A stretch of 26,638 nucleotides of DNA from JBEHWX01 sp048498995 (GCA_048498995.1 JBEHWX010000083.1:1-26638); one strand, 5' to 3'; numbered from the stretch's first letter, positions 7,607-18,003 are shown. The notes: generated by a model from the sequence alone, not told the origin. A program made the numbers and translations.

Positions 7607-9292
7607 TCAGTGCCGGCGCGACGCGGATTTGTTCGCGTGGCGATCGGTCAGCAGAATGCTGAGCACGAGCCAGAAGCCGATGCCGGCCGCTCCCAGGAAA
7701 CAGAGAATTGCCAGCCCCGGATAGCCGAAGATCCTGAACTGCGTCTCCACGCGCATCAGCAGCGCCGCGCCGACGATCAGCGCCGCCACGATCAGCCCGA
7801 CCGTGATCCGGTTGGCCACCTTCTGAAATCCCTCGACGAGCGTATCCTCGTCGATCGCCTCCACCTTCAGCTCGAATTCGTTGTTCGAGACCGCGTCGAG
7901 AATGCGGTTCACGCGTCCGGGGAGATTCTGCGCGAACTCCCGCATCTCCATCATGCCGGAGAAGAGGCTGGTGGGGGAGAGCGCCTTGGAGAGCCGCCGC
8001 TGGGTGATATCTGCGGCGTTGCGTCGGATCGCGTCGTTCGGGTTGAAGCTCGGCGCGAGCGCGCGAGCCACCTCGTCGAGATTCAGCAGCGTCTTGCCGA
8101 GCATCGTGAACTCGGATGGCGTCTTGATGCCGTTGTCGGCGCCGATCCGGGCCACGTCCAGCACCAGCCGTCCGATCTCGATATCGCCGATGGTCGCTCC
8201 CTGCTGCTGCGCCACGATGTCGGCCACCTGCCGCCGATATTCCCGCTCATCGAAATGCCGCTGCGCGTCGCCGAGCTTGATGCCGATGTTGGCCGCATCC
8301 TCGCTCCGTCCCTCCGCGATCGCCAGCAGGAGCTTCAGCAGCTGCTCCTGGACGCCGGGGGAGATGCGTCCCATCATCCCGAGGTCGATCAGCGCGATCC
8401 GTCCGTCGTCGGTGAGGAACACGTTGCCGGGATGCGGGTCGGCATGGAACACGCCGTCGACGAGAATCTGATGGAGATAGGCGCGGAACAGCTCCTCGGC
8501 CAGTCCGTCGCCGTCGACCTCCAGATGCGCCAGCGGCCCGAGCGCGGTCACCTTGCGTCCGCGCACATACTCCATGGTGAGCACGCGGGAGGTGGAGTAG
8601 TCCATGACCGGCCGCGGGACCAGGATGCGGGGAAATTCCCGGAGGTTGTCGCCGAGTTCGATCATGTTCCTGGCTTCCTGCCGGTAGTCGAGCTCGCGCA
8701 CCAGATTCTTCTGAAACTCGTCGAGCGTCTCGACGAGCTGATAGCGTCGGCTGGTCTCGGAGTGGCGATCGAGGAACTCGGCGATCTCGGTGAGCGCGCC
8801 GACATCCTCCGCGATCTGTCCGCGGATGCCGGGGCGCTGCACCTTCACCGCCACCGGACGCCCGTCACGGAGCGCGGCGCGATGCACCTGTCCGAGCGAC
8901 GCGCTGGCGATCGGCTTCTGGTCGAACTCGGAGAACCCCTTGGAGATCCTGAACCCGAGCTCCGTCTCGATGATCGCCTCCACCTCGTCGTAGGAGAAAG
9001 GCTCCACGCGATCCTGCAGCCGCGTCAGGGCGCGGAGGTAGGAGAGGGGGAGCATGTCCGGACGGGTCGAGAGAAGCTGGCCGAGCTTCACGAAGATCGG
9101 CCCCATCCGCTCGAGATCGTCGGCGAGCTCCTCGGCCTTCGGATCGGTCTTCCGCTCGTCGGTCCAGTCCTGTTCGGCCAGCGCTCCCTCCAGTCCGGAA
9201 TCCTTGACCAGATCGGCGCGACCGTGCTTCATCAGCAGGACCGCGATATCCTTGTAGCGCTTCAGATGTACCGGCTTGAGTGAAATCGACAT
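7607..9292 (-). CDS. UbiB/ABC1/COQ8-family atypical kinase-like protein
   Basis: The 561-residue protein has all hallmark motifs of the family: KLGQ (69-72) in the KxGQ helix, the Ala-rich loop ASASLGQVH (129-137), the ATP lysine VAVK150, HADPHPGN (283-290) and LIDLG with metal-binding Asp303. Two C-terminal membrane helices (about 505-522 and 528-550) anchor it, with a basic tail. In Escherichia coli UbiB supports ubiquinone synthesis; COQ8 has ATPase activity. In a quinone-using FCB bacterium the role may be in isoprenoid-quinone or lipid handling, but this is inferred. The start at 9292 follows GGAGAGG with a 4-nt spacer. The frame is open to 9598, but that extension is Pro/Arg-rich and unlike the family. 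The gene converges with the small secreted gene ending at 7453. Confidence 0.92.
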   Translation of the reverse strand: MSISLKPVHLKRYKDIAVLLMKHGRADLVKDSGLEGALAEQDWTDERKTDPKAEELADDLERMGPIFVKLGQLLSTRPDMLPLSYLRALTRLQDRVEPFSYDEVEAIIETELGFRISKGFSEFDQKPIASASLGQVHRAALRDGRPVAVKVQRPGIRGQIAEDVGALTEIAEFLDRHSETSRRYQLVETLDEFQKNLVRELDYRQEARNMIELGDNLREFPRILVPRPVMDYSTSRVLTMEYVRGRKVTALGPLAHLEVDGDGLAEELFRAYLHQILVDGVFHADPHPGNVFLTDDGRIALIDLGMMGRISPGVQEQLLKLLLAIAEGRSEDAANIGIKLGDAQRHFDEREYRRQVADIVAQQQGATIGDIEIGRLVLDVARIGADNGIKTPSEFTMLGKTLLNLDEVARALAPSFNPNDAIRRNAADITQRRLSKALSPTSLFSGMMEMREFAQNLPGRVNRILDAVSNNEFELKVEAIDEDTLVEGFQKVANRITVGLIVAALIVGAALLMRVETQFRIFGYPGLAILCFLGAAGIGFWLVLSILLTDRHANKSASRRH

Positions 9293-9765
9293 CAACCTCT
9301 CCGTGCAGGGAAATGTGTCTGTTGTCTCCCCGCGCTCCGGCGCGAGACTCTCCACGGCGGTTCGTGCAAGTATCATACCGCCGGCCTTCCGCGGCGGCGA
9401 TCGATGGAAAGGAGGCGTGGCGCTCGAAGCGAAGTGGGCATCGTTCCGGACGCCGGTGGGTGGCAGGGGGGCGGAGCCGCCCGTAGGGAAGAATTGCCAG
9501 GCGGCGCGACGGTGATCCGACATCGGAGAATGTGATGGTGGCGGCATGCTCTCACGGAAGGGCGCGCCCATGGTCAACGTGCGGTAGGAACGGGCCACTA
9601 CGCCCGCCCGCCTGATAGCGGCGAATTGACGGGGAGAAGGAGCATGGGGGCACTATGGGAGGAATGCCTTGGAAACGACGAAGGGCGCCCGATGTGGCGC
9701 CCTTCAATCATGCGGATAGTCGTGATGTGGATTCTCGACCGCGCGGATCGCGACAGTGCCTCATC
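9293..9765. other. Intergenic region, terminator only
   Basis: No gene is supported in these 473 bp. They include the upstream region of the UbiB-like gene and the terminator hairpin of the TPR lipoprotein gene (9680-9705). A short GGGCGG-AG-CCGCCC dyad lies near 9470. I see no promoter with a recognisable consensus. Confidence 0.6.
9680..9705 (-). terminator. Rho-independent-like terminator of the TPR lipoprotein gene
   Basis: A perfect 10-bp stem (GAAGGGCGCC/GGCGCCCTTC, 6-nt loop) lies about 60 bp past the stop codon of the minus-strand gene. On the minus strand it is followed by GTCGTTTCC, a weak T-tract. Confidence 0.7.
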
Positions 9766-10836
9766 TCACAGGCGCTGCAGAAGAAGCCGGGCGTCGACGG
9801 CCTGGCTGCTGTCCGGATGCTCCTTCAGGAAACGGAGCACGAGCTGCCGCGCGCGGTCCTTCTCGCCGAGCTGGCCGAGCACGCGGCAATAGGCGATATA
9901 CGCACGATGCGCCGGCTCGCCTCCCTGGCGCGAGAGCGCCAGATACTGCTCGGCGGCATCGGAAAGGCGGCCGGACTTCTCCAACGAGAATGCGTAGGCG
10001 TATCCCGCGGTGGCGCGCCGCTCGCCGGTGAGCTTTTGCGACTTCACCGCCTGCTCCAATTGCCTGGCCCCCTCGGCATACTTCCCGGCGCGCACGGCCG
10101 CCGTTCCATCCACCATCTGCCGCTCGGCGCGGCGCGCCTCATCCTGCGACGAGACCGGTGCCGGGGCCGGAGCCGCGGCCGGAGCCGCGGGTGCCGCTGG
10201 ACGCGCCCGCATCGCCGTGGCGGCACCGCTCGATTCGGCGGGACGTGCCGGGCTCTTCACGCGTGGACGCTCGGTGCTTTTCGGCGCGGCCCGCGCCGTC
10301 GCCGCGGGCTTGCGCGCTCCGCCGGAGCGCCGCCCGGATGACGGAGAAAGCTCGCTCTGACGAAGCCCCTTCAGCCCGCTCGATGGAATGGTGATGCTGA
10401 GGTCGCCATCATCCAGCGCGCTGTATTCGTCGCGGGGGGAGCCGTTCTTCGAGCCGGACGGAACGCGGTCGGTGCTTCTGAGCCGGTTGCGGCGCGCCAG
10501 TTCGAGCAGGCGCTGGTATTCGGCGCGGAGCGCCGGCAGGCTGTCGGCCGGAGCGGTCCGCATACGGGCGTCGAGCTGGCCGAGCGCCTCGCCGAGGAGC
10601 TGTCCGGACTCGGTGTAGTAGGTCGTGTCCGCGAGCATCGCCTCGTCGGCCGCCTCGCCTGTCTGCCCCCCGCCGGTGGTGACGTCACCGGTGGCGGCCC
10701 TGACCTGCTCGATGAGGGAGGAGTCGGAATCGGGGCGGCCTTCGCTCACGCGTGCTCCGCCGCCGCAGGCGCCGAGCACGAGCGACAGAAGCAGGAGGGA
10801 GGCGGAAGCGACGGCGAGAAACGCGCGCGGGCGCAT
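9766..10836 (-). CDS. TPR-repeat lipoprotein
   Basis: The 356-residue protein starts with a textbook lipoprotein signal (MRPRAFLAVASASLLLLSLV then LGAC, lipid-bearing Cys24). A helical region with a coiled-coil-like segment (about 85-125) and a long Ala/Pro/Arg/Ser-rich linker (about 175-245) follow. The C-terminal part (about 255-356) reads as three TPR units (AVRAGKYAEGARQLEQAV, AYAFSLEKSGRLSDAAEQYL, YCRVLGQLGEKDRARQLVL). TPR lipoproteins act as periplasmic scaffolds, for example in envelope machines; no partner is evident. I chose the ATG at 10836 for the signal peptide. An ATG at 10902 would add 22 residues and spoil it. The chosen start lies inside a strong hairpin (10829-10858). The gene begins about 100 bp after the stop of the truncated clpB. 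Confidence 0.8.
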   Translation of the reverse strand: MRPRAFLAVASASLLLLSLVLGACGGGARVSEGRPDSDSSLIEQVRAATGDVTTGGGQTGEAADEAMLADTTYYTESGQLLGEALGQLDARMRTAPADSLPALRAEYQRLLELARRNRLRSTDRVPSGSKNGSPRDEYSALDDGDLSITIPSSGLKGLRQSELSPSSGRRSGGARKPAATARAAPKSTERPRVKSPARPAESSGAATAMRARPAAPAAPAAAPAPAPVSSQDEARRAERQMVDGTAAVRAGKYAEGARQLEQAVKSQKLTGERRATAGYAYAFSLEKSGRLSDAAEQYLALSRQGGEPAHRAYIAYCRVLGQLGEKDRARQLVLRFLKEHPDSSQAVDARLLLQRL

Positions 10837-10858
10837 CCCCTCCCTGGAGGGGGCGCCC
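10829..10858 (-). promoter_or_regulatory. Hairpin that would bury the RBS and start codon of the TPR lipoprotein
   Basis: On the minus-strand RNA the arm GGGCGCCCCCUCC pairs with GGAGGGG-GCGCCC. The AU of the start codon is bulged out, the loop is 2 nt, and the stem is 13 bp in all. The 3' arm holds the GGAGG-like site and the AUG. This could act as a translation-blocking element, or it may point to the upstream ATG at 10902. Confidence 0.5.
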
Positions 10859-10938
10859 GCGGCTGTCGTCGATCTATATCCGGAATCCGGATGACGTGTC
10901 ATGTGGAAGTCGCCTGGTTGGAGCGTCCGTGTCGGGGA

Positions 10939-12258
<1,320 letters not shown>

Positions 12259-12290
12259 CTCTGTGTGCCTCACATCGGGGAGCGCGCGCC

Positions 12291-12342
12291 GCGCCGGTTG
12301 CCTGCGCCGGTTGCCTGCGCCGGTTACCGGTGCCGGTTGCCG
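12291..12342. repeat. 13-bp tandem repeat (four units) in the clpB leader
   Basis: Units GCGCCGGTTGCCT (12291, 12304), GCGCCGGTTACCG (12317) and GTGCCGGTTGCCG (12330) follow without gaps, 33 bp upstream of the clpB ATG. Thirteen bases do not keep a reading frame and no gene covers the array. A copy-number effect on clpB expression is possible but unproven. Confidence 0.8.
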
Positions 12343-12443
12343 GGGGCGTTCCGGCTCCCCATCGATTCCCGTTCGTGAATACCGTTTGACCGAATCCCGG
12401 AGCCTTCGTCGGAAGGCCTCCGGAAAGGAGAGAACTGCTCGGG

Positions 12444-14735
12444 TTACCTGGGCAAGTTAAGGAGAAAGCTGGTCCCTTTCCCCTGTTCGCTTTCCACCGT
12501 GACGATGCCTCCGTGCGCCTCGACAACCCGCTTGACGATCACGGTTCCGATGCCCGAGCCCCCCTCTCGCTCGGTATAGAACGGTTGAAACAGCTTCGCC
12601 ATTGTGTCACGGCTCATGCCGACGCCGTTGTCGCTCACCGTCACGTCCACTCCCGCGTCGCCGCGGTCGATCACCGTCACCTCGATCCGCCCTCCCTCGC
12701 GATCGCCGATCGCCTGCCAGGCGTTGTCCAGCAGGTTCCGGATAGCGATTGTGAGCTGGTTGACGTCGATGCTGCAGCGGAAATCGTCGCCGGTGATCTG
12801 CACCATCAGGTCGAGCGACGGGGGATAGCTCTCGCGGCATTCGTGCGCCGTCGAGGTCACCAGCAGCGACAGGTCGGCGCTCACCCGGTGGAGCGTCTCG
12901 GTCCGGGCGATCGTCAGCAGATCGTCGACGATCTCGCGCAGCCGCTGCGACTGCTTCAGGATCCTGGTGGTGGCGCGGTGGTTCTCCGGATCGAAGCCGT
13001 TGCTGGCCAGCCGGTCGTGGAGCATCTCGGCGGTCACCTTCACGGTGCCGAGCGGGGTCTTCATCTCGTGCGCGATGTGATGCGCCACCGAGGCCCAGTT
13101 CACCAGCCGCTCCCGCTCGATCGTCTGCGTCACGTCCTCGACCAGCAGCAGATAGCCGGCGGCGAACCCGTACTGTCCGAACATCTGCCGGCCGCGGAAG
13201 GTGAGCGCCCGCGTGTCAAGCCCCATCGTGATATCGGCGCGGACCTCGAAGGCCTCCCCGTCGGCGAAGAGCCGGCGGAGCAGCGACATCACCAGCCGGG
13301 TCTGCTCCGAGACGAGGTATTCGCTCACGTGGCGGCCGAGGGGAATGTAGGAGGCGATCTCCAGCACCTCGCGCGCCGAGCGGTTGATATGCACCACCCG
13401 CTGCGATGGGGAGATCACGATCACGCCGTGCGATCCGGGGACGCGGACCAGGTTGTTGTAGAGGGTCCTGACGAACCTGTAGCGCCGCGCCGCCAGGAGC
13501 ATCACGATCACCAGCGCGGCCGCGCTCGCATAGATGAGCGCCGTCATCCAGTTCCGCTCCAGCCATCCCGGTCCTTCCCGGTCGATCGGGACGATCCGGG
13601 AGCCGGCCGTCGTCACCAGGAGCGTTCTGGTCGAATCGAGCTCGGTCACCGAAAGGTCGCGGCCTCCCGGAGAGGCCACCACCGCGAGCAGGCGCATCTC
13701 CCGGTTGAAGACGGCGATGCTGTCCCGCGTGACCAGGGCTATCAGATGGGGGCTGAGCGCCGCCTCGTCGAAGGCATCGGCCAAGGGATAATCGAAGCGT
13801 CGCGGAAGCTCCGCGGAGGCCACCGGCAGGATCGTCGGCGCCGGAAGCGCGCGGTAGAGCGCCGCGGCGGTCGGCACGCCCCCCTCGAGGTAGGGGACCA
13901 GCGCGTCCGGCGCGCCCGGCAGCTGCCGCTCCCCCACGATCAGCATCCTCCGGAGATCCAGGCGATAGAGGCGCGCCGGGGAGCTCTGCGTGGCCACCAG
14001 CAGCTCGTTTCCCACCCCCATGTCGGCCGCCAGCGTCAGGATATCGCTCGACCCGTCGATCGCCGACTGGCCGAGGAGCGCGCCGCGCTCCGACAGCCAG
14101 GTCACCAGCACGCTGCCGGCATCGCGCGAGACGAGGATGATCCGGGTGGAATCGGCGCGGTGGACGAACCCGTCGATCAAATCTCCACGAATCGCGAAGC
14201 GCTCGCGTCCATCCAGCCCCACCATCACGACCGCGGAATCGCCGAGCAGGAGCGCCTCCTCGGAGCCGTCGCCGTCGAAATCCTCCACGCCGAGGATCCG
14301 GCGCATCGGGGGGAGCTGGCTCTGCCAGATCGGCGTGAGCGTGGGCGGTCCCGCGATATCCACGCGGTAGAGTCCGGCACGGCCTCCGAAGGCGGCCAGC
14401 AGCAGCGCGAACCGGCGCGTGGCCGGGAGGGTCACGTCGAGGGGATAGGAGCCGTGGAGGTATTGCGCCTGGGCGGTATCCCGCATCCGCTCGTCGTAGC
14501 GGGTAAGCTGGAGCACCTCACCCTGGCGGGCGAGTCCGAGATAGCCTCGCGGAAGGGGAAGAAGCCGCTGCCCCGGAAGGTCGATCTTCTCGGGCGGAAG
14601 CGGCGCGCGCGTCCGTGGCTGGGCCGCCAGCGGGGCCATGCCGATCAGGAGCGCCAGCGTCAGCGCCGGAAGCAGGTGCCCGACGAGTCGACGTCCGACG
14701 AGTCGGCGGAGCGATATGGAAGCGGCGTGATGCAA
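12444..14735 (-). CDS. Histidine kinase with periplasmic FG-GAP/propeller region and PAS domain
   Basis: The 763-residue inner-membrane sensor kinase has: an N-terminal signal or anchor (21-38); a long periplasmic region (about 40-395) with beta-propeller character, including an FG-GAP-like DFDGDGSEE (152-160); one membrane helix (398-416); a PAS domain (about 432-540); HisKA with HHIAHEMKTP (His556); and HATPase with the N-box (NLLDNAWQAI) and DNGVGM. It ends directly after the ATPase core, so it needs a separate response regulator, and none is in the window. No ATG exists near the N-terminus; the frame starts at TTG (14735) and no Shine-Dalgarno site is visible. CGACTCGTCGG is directly repeated near the start and gives RLVGRRLVG. 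The gene lies between ispF and clpB. The stimulus is unknown. Confidence 0.88.
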   Translation of the reverse strand: MHHAASISLRRLVGRRLVGHLLPALTLALLIGMAPLAAQPRTRAPLPPEKIDLPGQRLLPLPRGYLGLARQGEVLQLTRYDERMRDTAQAQYLHGSYPLDVTLPATRRFALLLAAFGGRAGLYRVDIAGPPTLTPIWQSQLPPMRRILGVEDFDGDGSEEALLLGDSAVVMVGLDGRERFAIRGDLIDGFVHRADSTRIILVSRDAGSVLVTWLSERGALLGQSAIDGSSDILTLAADMGVGNELLVATQSSPARLYRLDLRRMLIVGERQLPGAPDALVPYLEGGVPTAAALYRALPAPTILPVASAELPRRFDYPLADAFDEAALSPHLIALVTRDSIAVFNREMRLLAVVASPGGRDLSVTELDSTRTLLVTTAGSRIVPIDREGPGWLERNWMTALIYASAAALVIVMLLAARRYRFVRTLYNNLVRVPGSHGVIVISPSQRVVHINRSAREVLEIASYIPLGRHVSEYLVSEQTRLVMSLLRRLFADGEAFEVRADITMGLDTRALTFRGRQMFGQYGFAAGYLLLVEDVTQTIERERLVNWASVAHHIAHEMKTPLGTVKVTAEMLHDRLASNGFDPENHRATTRILKQSQRLREIVDDLLTIARTETLHRVSADLSLLVTSTAHECRESYPPSLDLMVQITGDDFRCSIDVNQLTIAIRNLLDNAWQAIGDREGGRIEVTVIDRGDAGVDVTVSDNGVGMSRDTMAKLFQPFYTEREGGSGIGTVIVKRVVEAHGGIVTVESEQGKGTSFLLNLPR

Positions 14736-14886
14736 CGGTGCCGTCGAGAGAAGTTGGCGATGCCGTCGAAGCGGATGCGGTCGCGGAGCTCCACCGGGGC
14801 GGCCGGAGACGAACGCGGGTGACGATCACCGGCCGGGAGCGCGCGCGATGCCGGAAGGGGAGAGCGGAACGAGGAAGGGGGAGCGA

Positions 14887-15363
14887 TCATTCCCCGACGA
14901 GGGTGGCCACGGCGTAGGCGGCCACTCCCTGGCCGGCGCCGATCGAGCCGAGTCCCTCGTTGGTCGTCGCCTTGATCGAGACGCGCTCGATCGGCAGCCC
15001 GAGCGCCTCGGCCATCGCGCTCCGCATCCGCTCCCGATAGGGGGCGATCTTCGGGCGCTCCAGCACGAGCGTGCAGTCGATGTTGTGCGGTCTGAGCCCC
15101 TCGGCGCTCAGGAGCACCGCCACCTGCCGGAGAAGCTCGATCGAGCTGATGCCGCGGTAGGCCGGATCGGTATCGGGGAAATGTCGCCCGATATCGCCGA
15201 GCGCGGCGGCGCCGAGCAGCGCGTCGCAGAGCGCGTGGAGCACCACGTCGCCGTCTGAGTGCGCCACCGGACCGGCCGGCGGATCGGCGATCTGGACGCC
15301 GGCAAGCGTCATCGGCAGCCCCGGCTCCAGCCGGTGTATGTCGTATCCGAATCCGATCAGCAT
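14887..15363 (-). CDS. ispF: 2-C-methyl-D-erythritol 2,4-cyclodiphosphate synthase
   Basis: IspF converts CDP-methylerythritol 2-phosphate to the cyclic diphosphate with loss of CMP, the fifth step of the MEP isoprenoid pathway, in the cytoplasm. The 158-residue length is typical. Signature residues are visible: DIH (Asp8, His10) and His43 for the metal; HSDGDV (35-40); DIGRHFPDTDPAYRG; and near the end IKATTNEGLGSIGAGQG (about 130-146). The ATG at 15363 begins MLIGFGYDIH, as in the family, with GAGAG 6 nt upstream. It follows the outer-membrane protein gene by 44 nt on the same strand, probably as one transcript. Other MEP genes are not in the window. Confidence 0.97.
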   Translation of the reverse strand: MLIGFGYDIHRLEPGLPMTLAGVQIADPPAGPVAHSDGDVVLHALCDALLGAAALGDIGRHFPDTDPAYRGISSIELLRQVAVLLSAEGLRPHNIDCTLVLERPKIAPYRERMRSAMAEALGLPIERVSIKATTNEGLGSIGAGQGVAAYAVATLVGE

Positions 15364-15407
15364 CGCGGGCTCTCGCGGTCGGGAGAAATGAAAGGCACGT
15401 CGCCGGA

Positions 15408-16685
15408 TCAGCGACGGGATTTGACGAACCAGAGCTCGCTCACCGAGAGCTCGACGAAGAAGCGGAAGAAGGTCTCCTGCGTCAGGCCGTTCGTGGTCGA
15501 GCCGCGGCGGCCGAGCTCGGCGGCCACGTCGAGCATCGTGTTGGCGTTCAGGCCGGTGATGCGGGTGAGCGGGATGCTCGCCCCGAGCGACAGGCCATAC
15601 TGGTTGATGCCGCCCGAGGGAAGATCGTAATAGGTCTGATCGTAGTAGACGCCGCCGCGGAAGGTCCAACGGTCGAAGCCGGTGGCCGTCGGCGACTCGT
15701 TCGGCAGGCGATCGAAGCTGGCGCCGACACGCGAGGAGGAGCGGGCCGTCGTGAAGTCCGACTGATCCCAGAGCTGGGTCGAGCCGTCGGCGGCCAGGAG
15801 GAACCGTCCGGTGCGGACCGCGGCGCCGAGCGAGATGCGCGGCGGCAGCGTCACCGTCTCGGAGGCTTTGCCGGTCGTGTCCATCACGCTCTGCCCCTGC
15901 TCGGTGAAGTTCGAGATCTGGACGCGGTCGCGCGTGAGCTTGGCTCCGGTCTCGAGCACCGCGCCGACGTGGATGTCCGGCGTCGGCTCGGCGCGGAGGC
16001 CGATGCGCCCGCCCCAGCCCCCATGCTGCGCCAGCGCCGTGTAGCTGGCCGGGCTGAGCGACGAGTTCGGGAACTCGATCAGCGCGTCAGACTGGATGGT
16101 GCCGAAGTAGCGGCTGGCGGTAAGGCCGACGGCCAGCCAGTCGACCGGCCGGATCGAGGTGCCGATCATCATCTCGGAGATGCCGCCGTGTCCCTGGTAG
16201 GTGGTCTGCGACTGCGTGCTGCCGGTATCGATCAGCGGCACGCTCTGCTCCACCTGCGTCCGGTAGTTGACGTTCGAGTAGGGGCGGAAGGCCAGGGCGA
16301 TCGATCCGCCGAACGACTTCGCGTAGGGGAAGCCGGCGGCGAAGCCCTGAAGCTTCGTGTTGTTCTGATGGATCGTGCTCGCGCCGTTGGAGACCTGGAA
16401 CTGCTCGAAGACGAGCGAGGCCTGAATGGTGACGAAGCGAAGATCGCTCCAGGCGGCCGGGTTCATCGAGTTGAGCGTCATCGGCGACGGGGTCGCCACC
16501 TCCACGCCGCCGCGACCGACGCCGATGGCCGAGGTGCTGGCCGGAAGGTCGCCGAGGTTGAACACCGAGTAGGTGCTGCCGCCGCTGGTCTGCTGCGTGG
16601 GAGTCTGCGCGCCGGCCGGCGTGCAGGCCAGGGCCAGCATCAGCGCCGGGATCGGGGAGAGAAGCGCGAGGTTATTTCTTCGCAT
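15408..16685 (-). CDS. Outer-membrane beta-barrel protein (Ignavibacteria/Bacteroidota type)
   Basis: The 425-residue protein has a signal peptide (cleavage after about 26, TPAGA|QTP) and then a segment typical of outer-membrane proteins of this group: YSVFNLGDLPASTSAIGVGR, then MTLNSMNPAAWSDL. That pattern (start, FGIGD-like turn, GxGG, NPAAW) marks barrels related to the FadL/PorV type. Alternating beta strands with aromatic ends fill the rest. A transport or secretion-associated role is possible, but the substrate is unknown. It overlaps the upstream lipoprotein gene by 14 nt, with its ATG inside the lipoprotein's last codons, and ispF follows 44 nt later. Translational coupling with the lipoprotein is likely, and the two may form one envelope complex. 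Confidence 0.85.
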   Translation of the reverse strand: MRRNNLALLSPIPALMLALACTPAGAQTPTQQTSGGSTYSVFNLGDLPASTSAIGVGRGGVEVATPSPMTLNSMNPAAWSDLRFVTIQASLVFEQFQVSNGASTIHQNNTKLQGFAAGFPYAKSFGGSIALAFRPYSNVNYRTQVEQSVPLIDTGSTQSQTTYQGHGGISEMMIGTSIRPVDWLAVGLTASRYFGTIQSDALIEFPNSSLSPASYTALAQHGGWGGRIGLRAEPTPDIHVGAVLETGAKLTRDRVQISNFTEQGQSVMDTTGKASETVTLPPRISLGAAVRTGRFLLAADGSTQLWDQSDFTTARSSSRVGASFDRLPNESPTATGFDRWTFRGGVYYDQTYYDLPSGGINQYGLSLGASIPLTRITGLNANTMLDVAAELGRRGSTTNGLTQETFFRFFVELSVSELWFVKSRR

Positions 16686-18003
16686 CGGTCTGTACCGAAT
16701 AGATGATGGTCAGGGTCGGACGCAGAGCCGAGTCCGCCGCGTCGGTGCCGTGGAACGCGAGTCGATCGACCGAGCCGGTTTCCAGGTCGGTCCGGAGCGT
16801 GCTCCGGTTGAGCGCGAGGATCATCCCGTCGTTCGGAATCCCTCCCAGCCCGCGCTTGTAGCGGAGCCAGTTGGTGATCAGCGAGGAGAGGGAGGTGATC
16901 CGGAAGGTGTTGGTGAAGCTGGTCGAGTCCAGCGCCGTCCGGTTGCCGGTGAACAGACCGGAGTATCCGGAGATCATCCGGTTGGCCGCGTTGAGCGTGT
17001 TCTGATCCGCCGCGTAGGCCACCAGGAAGGTCGAGGAGCCGAACGATCCGGCCGGCGAGAGCGCCGGGTCGAGCGAAAGCCGCAGCTCGGTCTGATGCAC
17101 CGTGGCCGAGGCGGGGATCGAATCGATATTGAACTTGAGGAACGTCCGCACCGGAAGGCCGCCGATCAGCCTGATCTTGCCGTCCCCGTACTGATCCGGC
17201 GCGTTGGCGATCCAGTTGGAGACGCCGCCGCGCAGCACCACCGTCGTGTCGGCGTAGTGCACGCTCAGCCCCGGCTTCAGTGAATCGGCCACGTCGCGGA
17301 ACGTCGAGCCGACGAACGAGACGATCGTGCCGGACTCCGAGGTGGCCCGCAGCGCGAGCGTCTTCAGAATCCGCGTCTGCACCACCGTCGAGGTCGTCCC
17401 GTTGGTGGTGGTCGTCACCGTGTCGTAGCGGAAGTATTCGTGCAGGAACTTGTTGGTCTGCGCCGGGTCGAGCGTCACCGCGAGCGGGCGGGTCGTGTCG
17501 GTCGTGGTCACCTGGAAAGTGCCGAGCGACGGGGCGCTCTCGATCTGGGAGACGAGGGTCGGGTCCCACTTGGCCGATTCGTTGAACACGCCGTCGAGCA
17601 CCACCACGTCGAAGGAGGCCCCGGCGCCGCCGGAGGCTGGATAGCGGTAGGACCTCGGGGTCAGCAGCAGCTCGGCGCCGGTCGGCGTGCGATTCTCCTG
17701 CACCAGGGAGGAGGTGGCGCTGATCGCCAGCAGGCTGTGCGCCACGGTGCCGTCGGAGGCGCGTCCCACCAGGAAGGTGACCGCGCCGGCGCTGGAGCCG
17801 TTGGCGATGGCGGCCACGTCGCTGGTCACCTGCTCCGGCTGGAGCACGATGCGGTGGAACTGAACGTTCTCCGGGAGGTATTCGCTGCCGACGGTCGTCG
17901 GGTTGTCGTTGCAGGAGGCGCCGGCAACGGCCAGCGCGGTCACCGCCAGGGCGCCGGCAAGCGACCGGAGCCGGCGGAGGATCGAATCGTGAGTTGAGCG
18001 CAT
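16672..18003 (-). CDS. DNRLRE-like beta-sandwich lipoprotein
   Basis: The 443-residue protein has a signal peptide ending in VAGASC, with Cys31 as the likely lipid site (a loose lipobox). The body is beta-rich. Its C-terminal part (about 325-440) follows the DNRLRE/DUF4270-like pattern: FLKFNIDSIPASATVHQTEL, then WLRYKRG, PNDGMILALN and finally RPTLTIIY. Such proteins in Bacteroidota and Ignavibacteria are surface or envelope components of unknown role. I start at the ATG at 18003 because the signal peptide begins there; the frame stays open to 18171 but the extra residues are not signal-like. No clear Shine-Dalgarno site precedes it. It overlaps the outer-membrane protein gene by 14 nt, and the pair seems functionally linked. 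Confidence 0.8.
   Translation of the reverse strand: MRSTHDSILRRLRSLAGALAVTALAVAGASCNDNPTTVGSEYLPENVQFHRIVLQPEQVTSDVAAIANGSSAGAVTFLVGRASDGTVAHSLLAISATSSLVQENRTPTGAELLLTPRSYRYPASGGAGASFDVVVLDGVFNESAKWDPTLVSQIESAPSLGTFQVTTTDTTRPLAVTLDPAQTNKFLHEYFRYDTVTTTTNGTTSTVVQTRILKTLALRATSESGTIVSFVGSTFRDVADSLKPGLSVHYADTTVVLRGGVSNWIANAPDQYGDGKIRLIGGLPVRTFLKFNIDSIPASATVHQTELRLSLDPALSPAGSFGSSTFLVAYAADQNTLNAANRMISGYSGLFTGNRTALDSTSFTNTFRITSLSSLITNWLRYKRGLGGIPNDGMILALNRSTLRTDLETGSVDRLAFHGTDAADSALRPTLTIIYSVQTDAKK

Noticed and set aside
7469..9283. Long plus-strand open frame of 604 codons
   Set aside because: It is antisense to the UbiB-like gene, which has all family motifs.
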